DNA of 64,000 nt from Kribbella catacumbae DSM 19601 (GCF_000372465.1 NZ_AQUZ01000041.1:883-64882), one strand, 5' to 3'; numbered from the stretch's first letter, positions 15,734 to 24,089 are shown. Translations and numbers: made by a program. Notes: a model not told the origin generated them from the sequence alone.

Positions 15734-15761
15734 CGTCACAGCACGCGGCTCCGCGGTGCCT
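15734..15761 (+). promoter_or_regulatory. candidate ECF41-dependent promoter of the CMD gene
   Basis: CGTCACA at 15734-15740, 15 bases of spacer, and GTGCCT at 15756-15761, ending 38 bases before the ATG. It matches the layout of the two candidate autoregulatory promoters in this window, with two differences in the downstream box. Confidence 0.5.
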
Positions 15762-15798
15762 TGTGGTCAACCAACACAATCATCAAGGAGTGTGCACG

Positions 15799-16272
15799 AT
15801 GGAAGCTCGCCTGGACCTCGCCACCAACCCGATCACCGGCAAGATCATGAAGCACTTCGTCGCAATGCACCGGGTCCTGCTGGATTCACCGCTGCCGGCC
15901 AAGACGATGCACCTGGTGACGCTGCGGGCCAGCCAGATCAACGGCTGCAGCGTCTGCACCGACATGCACACGAAGGACGCCGCGCACGACGGAGAAACGC
16001 CCCAGCGGGTCAACCTGGTCGCGGCCTGGCGGGAAACGGACCTGTTCACCGAGGCCGAGCGCGCGGCGCTGGAGCTGACGGAGCAGGGCACCCGGATCGC
16101 CGACACGGCCGGTGGCGTCCCTGACGAGGTGTGGGAGAACGCCGCCAAGTACTACGACGAGGACCAGCTCGCCACGCTGGTGGGCCTGATCGCCTTGATC
16201 AACACGGCCAACCGGCTGAACGTCATCGTCCAGAACCCCGTCGGCGACTACCAGCCCGGCCAGTTCGGCTGA
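15799..16272 (+). CDS. carboxymuconolactone decarboxylase / AhpD-like protein
   Basis: A 157-residue all-helical protein of the AhpD-like fold. The redox motif CSVCTDMH (about residues 50-57) provides the CxxC pair and His of AhpD-type peroxidase partners. The ATG is set by AAGGAG 9 bases upstream. Genes of this family are the standard neighbours and targets of ECF41 sigma factors, and here the two are divergent with candidate ECF41 promoters between. It probably acts in oxidative or electrophile defence; the substrate is unknown. A hairpin terminator follows 13 bases after the stop. Confidence 0.92.
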   Translation: MEARLDLATNPITGKIMKHFVAMHRVLLDSPLPAKTMHLVTLRASQINGCSVCTDMHTKDAAHDGETPQRVNLVAAWRETDLFTEAERAALELTEQGTRIADTAGGVPDEVWENAAKYYDEDQLATLVGLIALINTANRLNVIVQNPVGDYQPGQFG

Positions 16273-16285
16273 CCGGGGCCGGCCA

Positions 16286-16314
16286 CTGGCCCTTCCCTAT
16301 GGAGGAAGGGCCAG
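16286..16314. terminator. bidirectional hairpin between convergent genes
   Basis: Perfect 11-bp inverted repeat CTGGCCCTTCC / GGAAGGGCCAG with a 7-base loop between the CMD gene and the convergent four-module gene. It can serve both. Confidence 0.8.
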
Positions 16315-16320
16315 GGCTTG

Positions 16321-18231
16321 TCAGGGGATGCGGGTGTGGCGCATCTTCCAGTTGCTGTGCCAGGTTTCGCCGCCGTCGGTGGAGAAGAGCTGTTCCCAGT
16401 TGGACTTGTCGGAGCCGGGTGTCCAGACGAAGCGGACGTCGATCGGCTGGCCCTCCCACACGTCAGGCCCCTCGAAGATGCCGCGGCCGTCGTCGCCGAA
16501 CGCCCCGATCACCGGGCTCTCCAGCTTGCCGCGCAGGCTGTTGATCCAGTGGATCGCCCAGGTCTTCGAGTGCGGGTTGTAGAGCCGTAGCGTCGCGCCA
16601 CGGAAGCCTTCGCTCGGATACCAGCCTTCGTCGAAGCTGATCGCGCCGTCGAAGTACGTGGTGGCCTTCAGCTTGGACTTGAGCTCGTACCATTCGGCCG
16701 GTTCGCCGAGCGGGGGCCGCCGGCGTTCGTTGTGCATGTCCCATTCGCCGACCTGGAAGTCGAAATCGCCCGTCACCTTCGGGATGTCGACGCGCGGCGG
16801 CTCGGTGTCGCGACGGGTGAAGTCCATCACCCAGTTCAGCTCCCAGGTGTCGCCGCCGTCGGCGGAGAAGGACTGCTCCCAGTGCGCGGTCGTCTCGGTG
16901 ATGTCCGACCAGGCATAGCTGACCAGGATCGGCCGGCCGTCGATCTCCTCCTCGCCGACCAGCCAGCACGACTTGCCGTCCTCGGCCCAGCGGCCCTTCA
17001 CCGGCGGGTTGAGCTCCATCGTCTTGCTGCTGATCCAGTAGATCGTCCAGTCCTTCTCGACCGGGTCGTACAGCCGCACCGACATCCCGTACGACGCCTT
17101 GCTCGGGAACTGCATCTCGTCGACACTGATCGCCCCGTCGAAGTGGGTCCGCGCGGAACACGTCCCTTCGAAGGTCTGCCAGTCGTCGCTCCCGACGAAC
17201 ACCTTGGTGAGCGTCCGGTGCCGCACATCGAAGTACCCGTTGAGGAAGTCGAAGTCGCTGGTCAGCTTGGGGCTCTGCGATTCAGGGAGGGTGGACCGCC
17301 GGGTGAAGGTCATCGTCCAGTTGCTCTCCCAGCCGGCGCCGCCGTCGTTCGAGAAGAACTGCTCCCAGACCGGTACGTCGCCCTTCGTCCACCGGAACCG
17401 GACGTCGACCGGCTGCCCGTCGTGCTCATCGGGCCCTTCGAGGATGCCGACACCGTCCGCGCCGAAGCCGCCGTACACGGGTGGCTCCAGCTCGCCACGC
17501 TTGCTGTTGATCCAGTAGATCGCCCAGGATCCGGCCGCCACGTCGTACAGGCGCACGGTCATCCCGTCGAAATCCTCGGTCGGGAAGAAGGTCTCGTCGA
17601 TGCAGACGGCGCCGTCGAAAAGCGTGTAGCAATCCGCTGTGCCGGGCATCTCCTTCCACTCGTCGCTGCCGGTCAGCGGGTCGATCAGGCGGCGGTGCTG
17701 GACGTTCCACTCGCCGGCGAAGAAGTCGAAATCACCGGTGACCTTGGGGATGTCCAGCGCCGGCGGTTCGCTCGATCGCCGGGTGAAGTCCATCGTCCAG
17801 TTGGTGTCCCAGGTCTTGCCGCCGTCCTCGGAGTAGGCCTGCTCCCAGCGCGCGGTCTCGTCGGTGACATCCGACCAGCGCAGGCGGACAGGGATCCTGC
17901 GATCGCCCAGGTCGTCTTCGCCGTACAGGGTGCAGACGCCGTCCGACCAGCCGCCGCGGACGGGCGGCTGGAGTTTCCCGGTCCGGCTGTTGACCCAGTA
18001 GATCGTCCAGATCTTCTCGACCGGGTCGTAGAGGCGAAGCGTCATCCCGAAGCCACCCTGGCTCGGGAAGCGCACCTCGTCGACGATGACGGCTCCGGCG
18101 AAGTGGCTCAGCCCGCTGTGGGTGCCGGCGAATTCCTCCCAGTCGCCGGCCGGCGTCAGGACGCGGTTGGCGACGTCGAAGTGGCCGATCAGGAAGTCGA
18201 AGTCGTCGGTGACCTTGGTGATTGTGCTCAT
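16321..18231 (-). CDS. four-module repeat protein (A-B-A'-B'), function unknown
   Basis: A 636-residue cytoplasmic protein without signal peptide or membrane helix, made of four copies of a ~160-residue module. Each begins at a DFDF motif (residues ~10, 167, 326, 489), followed by an FxGA..DE..FP segment, RLYDP, W(T/A)IYW(I/V)NS, and WEQ.(F/Y)S.DGG..W..NW near the end. Modules 1 and 3 share WSD(V/I)T-ET-A-WEQ; modules 2 and 4 share GI(L/F)EGPD---GQP(V/I)DVRF. The gene thus arose by duplication of an A-B pair. The fold resembles single-domain DUF1579-like or lipocalin-type proteins, but I do not recognise the function. It diverges from a WYL regulator, its likely controller. Confidence 0.85.
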   Translation of the reverse strand: MSTITKVTDDFDFLIGHFDVANRVLTPAGDWEEFAGTHSGLSHFAGAVIVDEVRFPSQGGFGMTLRLYDPVEKIWTIYWVNSRTGKLQPPVRGGWSDGVCTLYGEDDLGDRRIPVRLRWSDVTDETARWEQAYSEDGGKTWDTNWTMDFTRRSSEPPALDIPKVTGDFDFFAGEWNVQHRRLIDPLTGSDEWKEMPGTADCYTLFDGAVCIDETFFPTEDFDGMTVRLYDVAAGSWAIYWINSKRGELEPPVYGGFGADGVGILEGPDEHDGQPVDVRFRWTKGDVPVWEQFFSNDGGAGWESNWTMTFTRRSTLPESQSPKLTSDFDFLNGYFDVRHRTLTKVFVGSDDWQTFEGTCSARTHFDGAISVDEMQFPSKASYGMSVRLYDPVEKDWTIYWISSKTMELNPPVKGRWAEDGKSCWLVGEEEIDGRPILVSYAWSDITETTAHWEQSFSADGGDTWELNWVMDFTRRDTEPPRVDIPKVTGDFDFQVGEWDMHNERRRPPLGEPAEWYELKSKLKATTYFDGAISFDEGWYPSEGFRGATLRLYNPHSKTWAIHWINSLRGKLESPVIGAFGDDGRGIFEGPDVWEGQPIDVRFVWTPGSDKSNWEQLFSTDGGETWHSNWKMRHTRIP

Positions 18232-18292
18232 GAGCAGAGCCTCTCGCCTATACCTGACAGTGAGTGGCAGTGATTCCGGTTAACCTCGAACC

Positions 18293-19264
18293 ATGCGCTC
18301 GAGCCGGCTGCTCCAGATCCTTCTGCTGCTGCAGACACGCCGTCAGCTGACCGCGCGGGAGCTGGCCGAGGAGCTCGAGGTCTCGCTGCGGACGATCTAC
18401 CGCGACGTCGAGGCGCTAGCCGCGGCCGGGGTTCCCGTGTACGCCGACCAGGGTCGCGCCGGCGGGTATCGCCTGGTCGACGGCTATCGCACCAAGCTCA
18501 CCGGGCTCACCGAGGGCGAGGCGGCCGCCCTGTTCCTGGTCGGGATGCCCGGACCCGCCGCGGCACTCGGGCTGACCGAGCAGACGAGTGCGGCCGAGCT
18601 GAAGCTGCTCGCCGCGCTGGCGCCAGATCAGCGCGATCGGGCCGGGCGGCTGAAGAACCGTTTCCACCTCGACATGCCCGCGTGGTACCGCGATGCCGAG
18701 GACTCGCCCTACCTGTCAGCGGTTGCGTCGGCGGTGATGGAGGATCGCCGGATCAAGGTGCTCTACCGCCGCTGGGAGGCGCCCCGCGAAGTGGAGCGGA
18801 CGCTCGAACCGTACGGGCTCGTCCTGAAAAACGGCAGCTGGTACGTCGTGGCCGCGACGCCCAGCGGAGTACGGACGTATCGCGTCTCCAACATCCTGCA
18901 ATTGGCGCCGACCGACGAGGTGTTCACCCGGCCCGCCGGATTCGACCTGGCCAAGCATTGGCAGGAGCATCTGGATCGCTTCGAGCAGCAGCGGTTCACC
19001 GGCGAAGCGGTGGTGCGGATCTCGGCCGACCTGGCCGGACGGCTCGCCGATCTCTCGGCATCCCTGCTGCTGAAGGCGGTCGCCGACACCGGCGCGGAAC
19101 CGGCCGAGGACGGCAGCATCACGGTCGCCGTACCGATCGAGTCCGTGGGCAACGCGGCGACGCAACTGATCCGCTACGGCAAGTCGCTGGAGGTCCTGGA
19201 GCCGCCCGAACTACGCGACGAACTCAAGCGCCTGGCTGAGTCAGTTGCCGAGCTCTACGGGTGA
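18293..19264 (+). CDS. YafY-type transcription regulator (HTH-11 plus WYL)
   Basis: A 323-residue regulator. Residues ~2-60 form a DeoR-like helix-turn-helix (LTARELAEELEVSLRTIYRDVEAL). Residues ~140-215 are a WYL domain (VLYRRWEAPREVERTLEPYGLVLKNGSWYVVA), and the remaining C-terminal part is the WCX extension. WYL domains bind ligands, sometimes nucleic acid or small molecules, and switch DNA binding. It diverges from the four-module gene across a 61-base gap, so mutual control is likely. Its 3' end overlaps the convergent peptidase gene by 41 bases. Confidence 0.9.
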   Translation: MRSSRLLQILLLLQTRRQLTARELAEELEVSLRTIYRDVEALAAAGVPVYADQGRAGGYRLVDGYRTKLTGLTEGEAAALFLVGMPGPAAALGLTEQTSAAELKLLAALAPDQRDRAGRLKNRFHLDMPAWYRDAEDSPYLSAVASAVMEDRRIKVLYRRWEAPREVERTLEPYGLVLKNGSWYVVAATPSGVRTYRVSNILQLAPTDEVFTRPAGFDLAKHWQEHLDRFEQQRFTGEAVVRISADLAGRLADLSASLLLKAVADTGAEPAEDGSITVAVPIESVGNAATQLIRYGKSLEVLEPPELRDELKRLAESVAELYG

Positions 19265-20315
19265 TCAGCTCATGCGGTACGGCGTACTGCGTGTTGCCGT
19301 TATACCCGGTCACGGTCGTCGCCATCGTGAGCGAGTTGAGCAACGCCTCTTCCGTGGCTTCAGTAGTTGCGTTGAAGACTTGTTTCAAGTCGTGATCTTG
19401 GATCGGCGTGGTCCGGTTGGTGCTGAATGCGATCGCGTAGTCGCCACTGCCTGGCGAGAAGTCGGAGCCCACCCGGCCCATGGCAAACACCGCACGCCGG
19501 GCGACCCTGCCGAGCTGCCGCGCGTCGAGCGGCAGATCGGTGGCGATCACGATCATGCACGAGTTCCCCTCCGGTGCCGGCTTCTCCACCGGTGGCGGGA
19601 TCGGCGTACCGAGCACCGTCAACGTGCCGGAGAAGTTCGCTTGCACCAAAACTCCCACCACGCCAGCTGCTCCGCCGCTGGCCCCATCCCGACCGCCGCT
19701 CACAGCACCACCGCTGACCCCACCCCCACCGCCACCGCCGCCACCGCCACCGCCGGAGGCGACGGCGGCGGCGTTCGCGGTCGGAACCAAGCGCGATGCT
19801 GTGCCAATGCCCGCTTTGTACCCAAGAGCGACGGTGCCGGCGCCGGCGCCGGCATTGCCTTCCGCAGGAAGCTCTGCGGAGGCGGAGTCGAGGGCTGCGA
19901 AGACGTGCTCGGGTGTGATGGGACGGCTACGGATGTCGGAGAGATAGCCGTCGTTGGTCTCGCCGACCACCGGGTTGAGGCTGAGAGCGGTGGGATCGCG
20001 GTCCAGGAGCCAGGTCAGCAAGGCATCGGCCACGCGGAAGACGGAGAGCGTCCCGGTCAGCAGGATCGGCGTTTCGATGATGCCGAGCTCGTCCACCTGG
20101 GTCGATCCGACCAGCTTCCCGTAGCCGTTGCCGACAGCAACCGCCGCGGGCAGCCCAGCGGCGAAATCAGCCGGCACGATGGCGGTGACCCCGGTGTTCA
20201 GGTCCCCGCCGGCGATCGTGGTCTGCCCGACGAGGACGCCTGGTACGTCGGTGATCGCGTTCAGCCGGCCGGTCGGCAATGTGCCTGGCGCCACTCCCAA
20301 GGAACGAATTCTCAC
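19224..20315 (-). CDS. P1-family aminopeptidase (DmpA/BapA type) with glycine-rich insert
   Basis: A 363-residue Ntn-type hydrolase starting at GTG. Members autocleave before a Ser, which becomes the nucleophile of the beta subunit; here this is Ser252 in PEGNSC. The conserved N-terminal LNAITDVPGVLVG and TGVTAIVP segments are present, as is the late STNRTTPI segment. Between residues 181 and 219, in the alpha-subunit part, lies an unusual insert with 12 consecutive Gly (188-199) and further Gly/Ser/Ala residues, encoded by a CCACCG/CCGCCA microsatellite. Activity is expected on N-terminal or beta-amino-acid peptide bonds. The insert probably forms a flexible loop. Confidence 0.88.
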   Translation of the reverse strand: MRIRSLGVAPGTLPTGRLNAITDVPGVLVGQTTIAGGDLNTGVTAIVPADFAAGLPAAVAVGNGYGKLVGSTQVDELGIIETPILLTGTLSVFRVADALLTWLLDRDPTALSLNPVVGETNDGYLSDIRSRPITPEHVFAALDSASAELPAEGNAGAGAGTVALGYKAGIGTASRLVPTANAAAVASGGGGGGGGGGGGVSGGAVSGGRDGASGGAAGVVGVLVQANFSGTLTVLGTPIPPPVEKPAPEGNSCMIVIATDLPLDARQLGRVARRAVFAMGRVGSDFSPGSGDYAIAFSTNRTTPIQDHDLKQVFNATTEATEEALLNSLTMATTVTGYNGNTQYAVPHELITRRARQLTQPGA

Positions 20316-20334
20316 ACTGGCTATTCTCAGCCAG

Positions 20335-20773
20335 ATGGAATTGCTGCACCTCAGCGGGCGGGTCTGGCTCTACCCGCACGACCCCGACCCGGAGGCGATC
20401 CGCGCGTCGGGATCAGGTGGCCGAGAATCCGCGGCTCGGTCCGAGCTTCCGGGCCCGGGCCCTGGCGATGCCGGAGTGGGGCGGGTTCGCGGTGCTCCCG
20501 CCGCATCGGGCGTTCGAGGAGACCCTCGAGTTGGCGGGCGGAGTACAGGTCAGGCATGTGGGTGGGCGGCATGCGCCGGATTCGGCCGTGGTCGTCGTGC
20601 CGGACTCCGGGGTGATGTTGATGGGGGACTGCTACTTTCCGCCGCCGTTCCACCTGCGGGAAGAAGGTGACGAGATGGATTTCGGGATGGTGAGACGGCT
20701 GCTCGCCGAGCGGCACCGCTGGTACGTCGACTCGCATTCCGCACCGCGGGAAAGTCCGGGGAGCGAGACCTGA
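20335..20773 (+). pseudogene. truncated, frameshifted metallo-beta-lactamase-fold hydrolase
   Basis: Two coding pieces in different frames join near 20410-20420. The first (from ATG 20335) reads MELLHLSGRVWLYPHDPDPEA, a typical N-terminus of an MBL-fold protein. The second, from about 20416 to the stop at 20773, begins VAENPRLGPSFRARALAMPE and continues with RHVGGRHAPDS, VMLMGDCYFPPP and YVDSHSAP, the family's late metal His and Asp region. The expected ~80 residues between them, with the HxHxDH metal motif, are missing. An internal deletion with loss of frame has therefore inactivated the gene. It starts 20 bases from the divergent peptidase start. Confidence 0.75.
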
Positions 20774-20813
20774 CCGCAACCTGCCGGCGGCCGACCTCTA
20801 GGCTGGACCCGCG

Positions 20814-21077
20814 ATGAAGACCTTTGACGAACTCTTCGCCGAGCTGGGCGAGAAGGCGCTGACCCGACCGGAGGGCTCCGGCACGGTGGCAGCGCTGGAT
20901 GCCGGCGTGCACACGATCGGCAAGAAGCTGGTCGAGGAGGCCGCCGAGTCCTGGATGGCCGCCGAGCACGAAGGCAAGGAACGGGCCGCGGAGGAGCTGA
21001 GCCAGCTGCTCTACCACGCGCAGGTGATGATGCACGCGCTCGGTCTGAGCCTCGACGACGTGTACCGACATCTGTAG
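20814..21077 (+). CDS. hisE: phosphoribosyl-ATP diphosphatase
   Basis: An 87-residue MazG-like enzyme that removes diphosphate from phosphoribosyl-ATP, step two of histidine synthesis. The family helix pair KKLVEEAAESWMAAEHEG...AAEELSQLLYHAQVMM carries the metal-binding EExxE and ExxD-like acids. It is a stand-alone HisE, as usual in actinobacteria, not fused to HisI. It is followed 45 bases later by hisG and forms a unit with it. Confidence 0.95.
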   Translation: MKTFDELFAELGEKALTRPEGSGTVAALDAGVHTIGKKLVEEAAESWMAAEHEGKERAAEELSQLLYHAQVMMHALGLSLDDVYRHL

Positions 21078-21122
21078 GAGTGCCCTGCGGACCCGGTTCA
21101 CCTCTTCCCGAAAGGCCGTTTC

Positions 21123-21968
21123 ATGCTGCGCGTCGCAGTACCCAACAAAGGCTCGCTGAGCGAGGCCGCCACCGCCATCCTGGCCGAGGCCGGCTACCGG
21201 CAGCGCCGGACCAGCAAAGACCTCTCTCTGACCGACCCCGACAACGGCGTCGAGTTCTACTACCTGCGCCCGCGCGACATCGCCGTGTACGTCGGTGAGG
21301 GCACCCTCGACGTCGGCATCTCCGGCCGCGACCTGGTGCTCGACTCGCACGCCGCCGCGGACACCATCCTGGAGCTCGGCTTCGGCGGCTCGACCTTCCG
21401 GTTCGCCGGCCGGCCGGGCGTCGCGCAGTCGGTGAAGGATCTGCAGGGCAAGCGGATCGCCACCTCCTTCGCGGGCATCCTCAGCGACCACCTGGCCGAG
21501 CACGGCGTCGAGGCGTCCGTGGTCAAGCTGGACGGCGCGGTCGAGTCCGCGGTCCAGCTCGGCGTCGCAGACGTGATCGCCGACGTCGTCGAGACCGGTA
21601 CGACGCTGCGCCAGGCGGGCCTGGAGGTGTTCGGCGACGTGATCCTCAAGTCCGAGGCCGTGCTGATCCGGCGCCAGGGCGTGGAGAAGCCGAACGGGGT
21701 GGAGCAGCTCGTCCGCCGGCTGGAAGGCGTCCTGGTCGCGCGCAACTACGTGATGATGGACTACGACATCCGCGCCGAAGCCGTGGAGGCCGCGAACGCG
21801 GTCGCGCCCGGCCTGGAGTCGCCGACGGTGTCGCCGCTTCATCGGGAAGGCTGGGTCGCCGTCCGGGTGATGGTGCTCCGAGCCGACGCACAGCGGATCA
21901 TGGACCAGCTCTGGGACGTCGGCGCGCGCGCCATCCTGACCACCGACATCCACGCCTGCCGGATCTGA
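21123..21968 (+). CDS. hisG: ATP phosphoribosyltransferase, long form
   Basis: A 281-residue enzyme catalysing the first committed step of histidine synthesis. It starts LRVAVPNKGSLSEAA; the PRPP-binding region has DVVETGTTLRQAGLEV (about 158-173). The C-terminal ~75 residues form the ACT-like histidine-binding domain (VSPLHREGWVAVRVMV), so it is the feedback-inhibited HisG-L type that needs no HisZ. It sits between hisE and a PH-domain membrane protein, a conserved actinobacterial order. Confidence 0.96.
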   Translation: MLRVAVPNKGSLSEAATAILAEAGYRQRRTSKDLSLTDPDNGVEFYYLRPRDIAVYVGEGTLDVGISGRDLVLDSHAAADTILELGFGGSTFRFAGRPGVAQSVKDLQGKRIATSFAGILSDHLAEHGVEASVVKLDGAVESAVQLGVADVIADVVETGTTLRQAGLEVFGDVILKSEAVLIRRQGVEKPNGVEQLVRRLEGVLVARNYVMMDYDIRAEAVEAANAVAPGLESPTVSPLHREGWVAVRVMVLRADAQRIMDQLWDVGARAILTTDIHACRI

Positions 21969-21972
21969 GCCG

Positions 21973-22422
21973 ATGGCCCCGAAGGCGTTGTGGACGTTCC
22001 ATCCGTGGGCGATCGCGATGATGGCCGGCGTGATGGGACTGTCGATCGTCGCCGTCTTCGGGGTGATCTGGGTCCAGCTGTCGGCGGAGGCGCGGGACAC
22101 GTTCACCTTGTTCCAGCGGCTCACGTTGCTGGCGTTCTTCGGGACCGTGCTCTATCTGCTGTACCGGATGGCGACGGTCCGCGTCACGGCGTACGAGGAC
22201 AACCTGCGGGTGCGGAACGTGTTCCGGACCTATCAGTACGCCTGGGATGACGTGAAGGCGCTGCGGTTCCGCGCGGGCGATCCGTGGCTGCAACTGTTCG
22301 ATGCCGAGGGCAACCGACTCGGAGTACTGGCGGTGCAGGCGTCCGAGGGAGCACGAGCGAGCCGCGCGGCGCGCGAACTTGCGGCCGTGGCTCGCTCACA
22401 CGGCGCGGGCGCTAAACACTGA
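21973..22422 (+). CDS. PH-domain membrane protein
   Basis: A 149-residue protein with two membrane helices (~12-34 and ~47-66) followed by a bacterial PH domain (~70-145: RVTAYEDNLRVRNVFRTYQYAWDDVKALRF). Proteins of this kind routinely follow hisG in actinomycetes; their role is unknown, possibly in envelope organisation. It starts five bases after hisG and its 3' end overlaps the convergent epimerase gene by 11 bases. Confidence 0.85.
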   Translation: MAPKALWTFHPWAIAMMAGVMGLSIVAVFGVIWVQLSAEARDTFTLFQRLTLLAFFGTVLYLLYRMATVRVTAYEDNLRVRNVFRTYQYAWDDVKALRFRAGDPWLQLFDAEGNRLGVLAVQASEGARASRAARELAAVARSHGAGAKH

Positions 22423-23302
22423 CCCTAAAGCTCGTGGTGTGCTCGTCGCCGGGCTTCAGGACGACCAGGTCCTCGCCGCTGATGAAGGCGTCGGGCGGAC
22501 AGGTCATCGGCTCGACGGCCAGGCCGGCGCGGCCGATCGCGTTCGCCGTGTAGAGCTGCATCCACTTCGTGTCGCTGACCAGCCGCGCCGAGTTCCCCGT
22601 CGCCGGGTCCGTCAGCCGGACCTCCCAGTTCTCAGGCAGGCCGGTGAACGCGTTGTCGATGTCGAGATCCTGCAGCTTCCGCGCCTGCCCGAAGTCGTAC
22701 TGCGAACCGGCGACGTCGGCGAGGCCGATCGGGCTCAACCTGTCCGGCGTGACCTCGAGCCAGCTGGCGGCGGTGAACTCCAGCTCACACTCGTCGATTC
22801 GCCGGCCGACGCTGAGGTAGGGATGCGTCCCGTACCCGTACGGCGCGTCGCCCGCGCCGACGTTTGTCGCGCGGGCCGTGACGGTCAGCCCGTTGGTCGC
22901 GTCGAGCTGGTAGGTGATAGTCAGGTCCAGCTGGTGCGGGTACCCCGGCTGCCCGTGCAACCGGTGAGCGACCTCGACGAAGGACTCGTCGGTACCGTCG
23001 TCCACCCGCTCCCAGTTGGCCCAGCGGGTCAGGCCGTGGATCGCGTTGCTCCGCGGCGGCTCGGTCAGATAGAGCTGCTGGTCGACGCCCTGGAACGTGT
23101 ACTTGCCATCCGTGACCCGATTCGGCCAAGGGAACAGGTGCTGCCCGATCCCGGCCCTGGCCGGCTGGTCCTCCGGATAGCCGACCAGCACCTCGCGACC
23201 GGCGTACGAGAGACCGCGCAGGCCGCCTCCTACGCTCACAACGGTGCCGGCGTACTCCCCGGCGCGAATGGTCCACTGCTCACCCGACGGCAGAACGCTC
23301 AT
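22412..23302 (-). CDS. aldose 1-epimerase family protein
   Basis: A 296-residue galactose-mutarotase-fold protein. The active-site pattern is present: the first His in NAIHGLTRW (~103-111), the second in YGYGTHPYL (~163-171), and the catalytic Glu in AVEPMTCPPDAF near residue 258. It interconverts alpha and beta anomers of hexoses or phosphohexoses. The subgroup with MTCPPDAF is typically annotated as aldose 1-epimerase of unknown preference. Monocistronic by position; its start overlaps a possible small divergent ORF. Confidence 0.88.
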   Translation of the reverse strand: MSVLPSGEQWTIRAGEYAGTVVSVGGGLRGLSYAGREVLVGYPEDQPARAGIGQHLFPWPNRVTDGKYTFQGVDQQLYLTEPPRSNAIHGLTRWANWERVDDGTDESFVEVAHRLHGQPGYPHQLDLTITYQLDATNGLTVTARATNVGAGDAPYGYGTHPYLSVGRRIDECELEFTAASWLEVTPDRLSPIGLADVAGSQYDFGQARKLQDLDIDNAFTGLPENWEVRLTDPATGNSARLVSDTKWMQLYTANAIGRAGLAVEPMTCPPDAFISGEDLVVLKPGDEHTTSFRVSV

Positions 23303-23411
23303 GCGCCCTATCCTCGCCCACTACGAGGCCGAACTCGCTGCGACGTGGCAACGGTCTGTCGGCTGGGACGCCTACCGCCGGCTCGACCGGCTGGCTTCAG
23401 GAGGCGGCTGA
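23301..23411 (+). CDS. possible 36-residue small protein
   Basis: A short frame (MRPILAHYEAELAATWQRSV at its start, ending SGGG) overlaps the divergent epimerase start by two bases and the end of the convergent kinase gene by 15 bases. Its amphipathic composition looks protein-like rather than random GC-rich sequence, but no Shine-Dalgarno sequence or family was recognised. It may be a relic of a longer gene or chance. Confidence 0.2.
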   Translation: MRPILAHYEAELAATWQRSVGWDAYRRLDRLASGGG

Positions 23412-24089
23412 GTCGTGGGGGAGATTGAGCGACTTGGTGACCAGCTCGGTGGCCGGGTCGTGCGGGACGACGGGGTTGCCGTCGACAACCAGGTTGGCGC
23501 GGGTGCGGGTGTTCTCGGTGGCGAAGTGGTCGCGTTCCCAGCGCATCCAGTCCAGCCAGCGGTCGCGCAGGGCCTCGCCGTCGCGATCGATGCCGCGTTC
23601 CAGGCGGATCTCGTTGGTCGTCTCGATCCAGATCTTCAGCGACTGCCAGGCGTCGGCGTCGCGGTCGCAGGAGGTGACGCCTTCGACGATCAGCAACTCG
23701 ACGGTCGCCGGTACGAGATGCAGCTCGGCGTACGCGCCGGTGGTCCAGTCGTACCGGCGGTAGCGCCCTTCGCGGCCGTCGGCGAGACGGGTGAGTACGT
23801 GATCACGCAGGAGCGCGAAACCACGGACGGCACCGTCCCAGCCGTCGTACAGGTCATCCATGCGGAGCACCCGGGTGTGCAGGCCGCGCGCCTCCGCACG
23901 CGCGGCGACGCGGTCGGCCAGGGTGCTCTTCCCGGATCCGGCCGGGCCGTCGATGCTGATCAGCCGGGTCCGGCCGAGCCGGGCGGGGGCCGCCTGGACG
24001 TGGTCGAGCAGGCTGTCGATGGTCAGTGGGTCACTGGCCGAAGGGGCAGTGGTCAGGGGGTCGCTGGTCAGGCGATTAGTTGATTCCAT
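23397..24089 (-). CDS. uridine-kinase-like P-loop kinase
   Basis: A 230-residue protein with Walker A GPAGSGKST at about 48-56 and the kinase pattern MDDLYDGWDGA at ~77-87, where the Asp of the DDLY motif is the expected acceptor-site acid. An IVEGVTSCDR segment near 134-143 fits the family's Walker B region. Related proteins are annotated as uridine kinase or (d)CMP kinase-like. Substrate is unproven. The first ~25 residues repeat SDPLT-type segments and are likely disordered. Its start overlaps the upstream membrane gene's end by 14 bases, so the two are cotranscribed. Confidence 0.8.
   Translation of the reverse strand: MESTNRLTSDPLTTAPSASDPLTIDSLLDHVQAAPARLGRTRLISIDGPAGSGKSTLADRVAARAEARGLHTRVLRMDDLYDGWDGAVRGFALLRDHVLTRLADGREGRYRRYDWTTGAYAELHLVPATVELLIVEGVTSCDRDADAWQSLKIWIETTNEIRLERGIDRDGEALRDRWLDWMRWERDHFATENTRTRANLVVDGNPVVPHDPATELVTKSLNLPHDSAAS

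Noticed and set aside
20550..22124. 524-codon open frame antisense to hisE and hisG
   Set aside because: Lacks any recognisable domain and covers certain genes.
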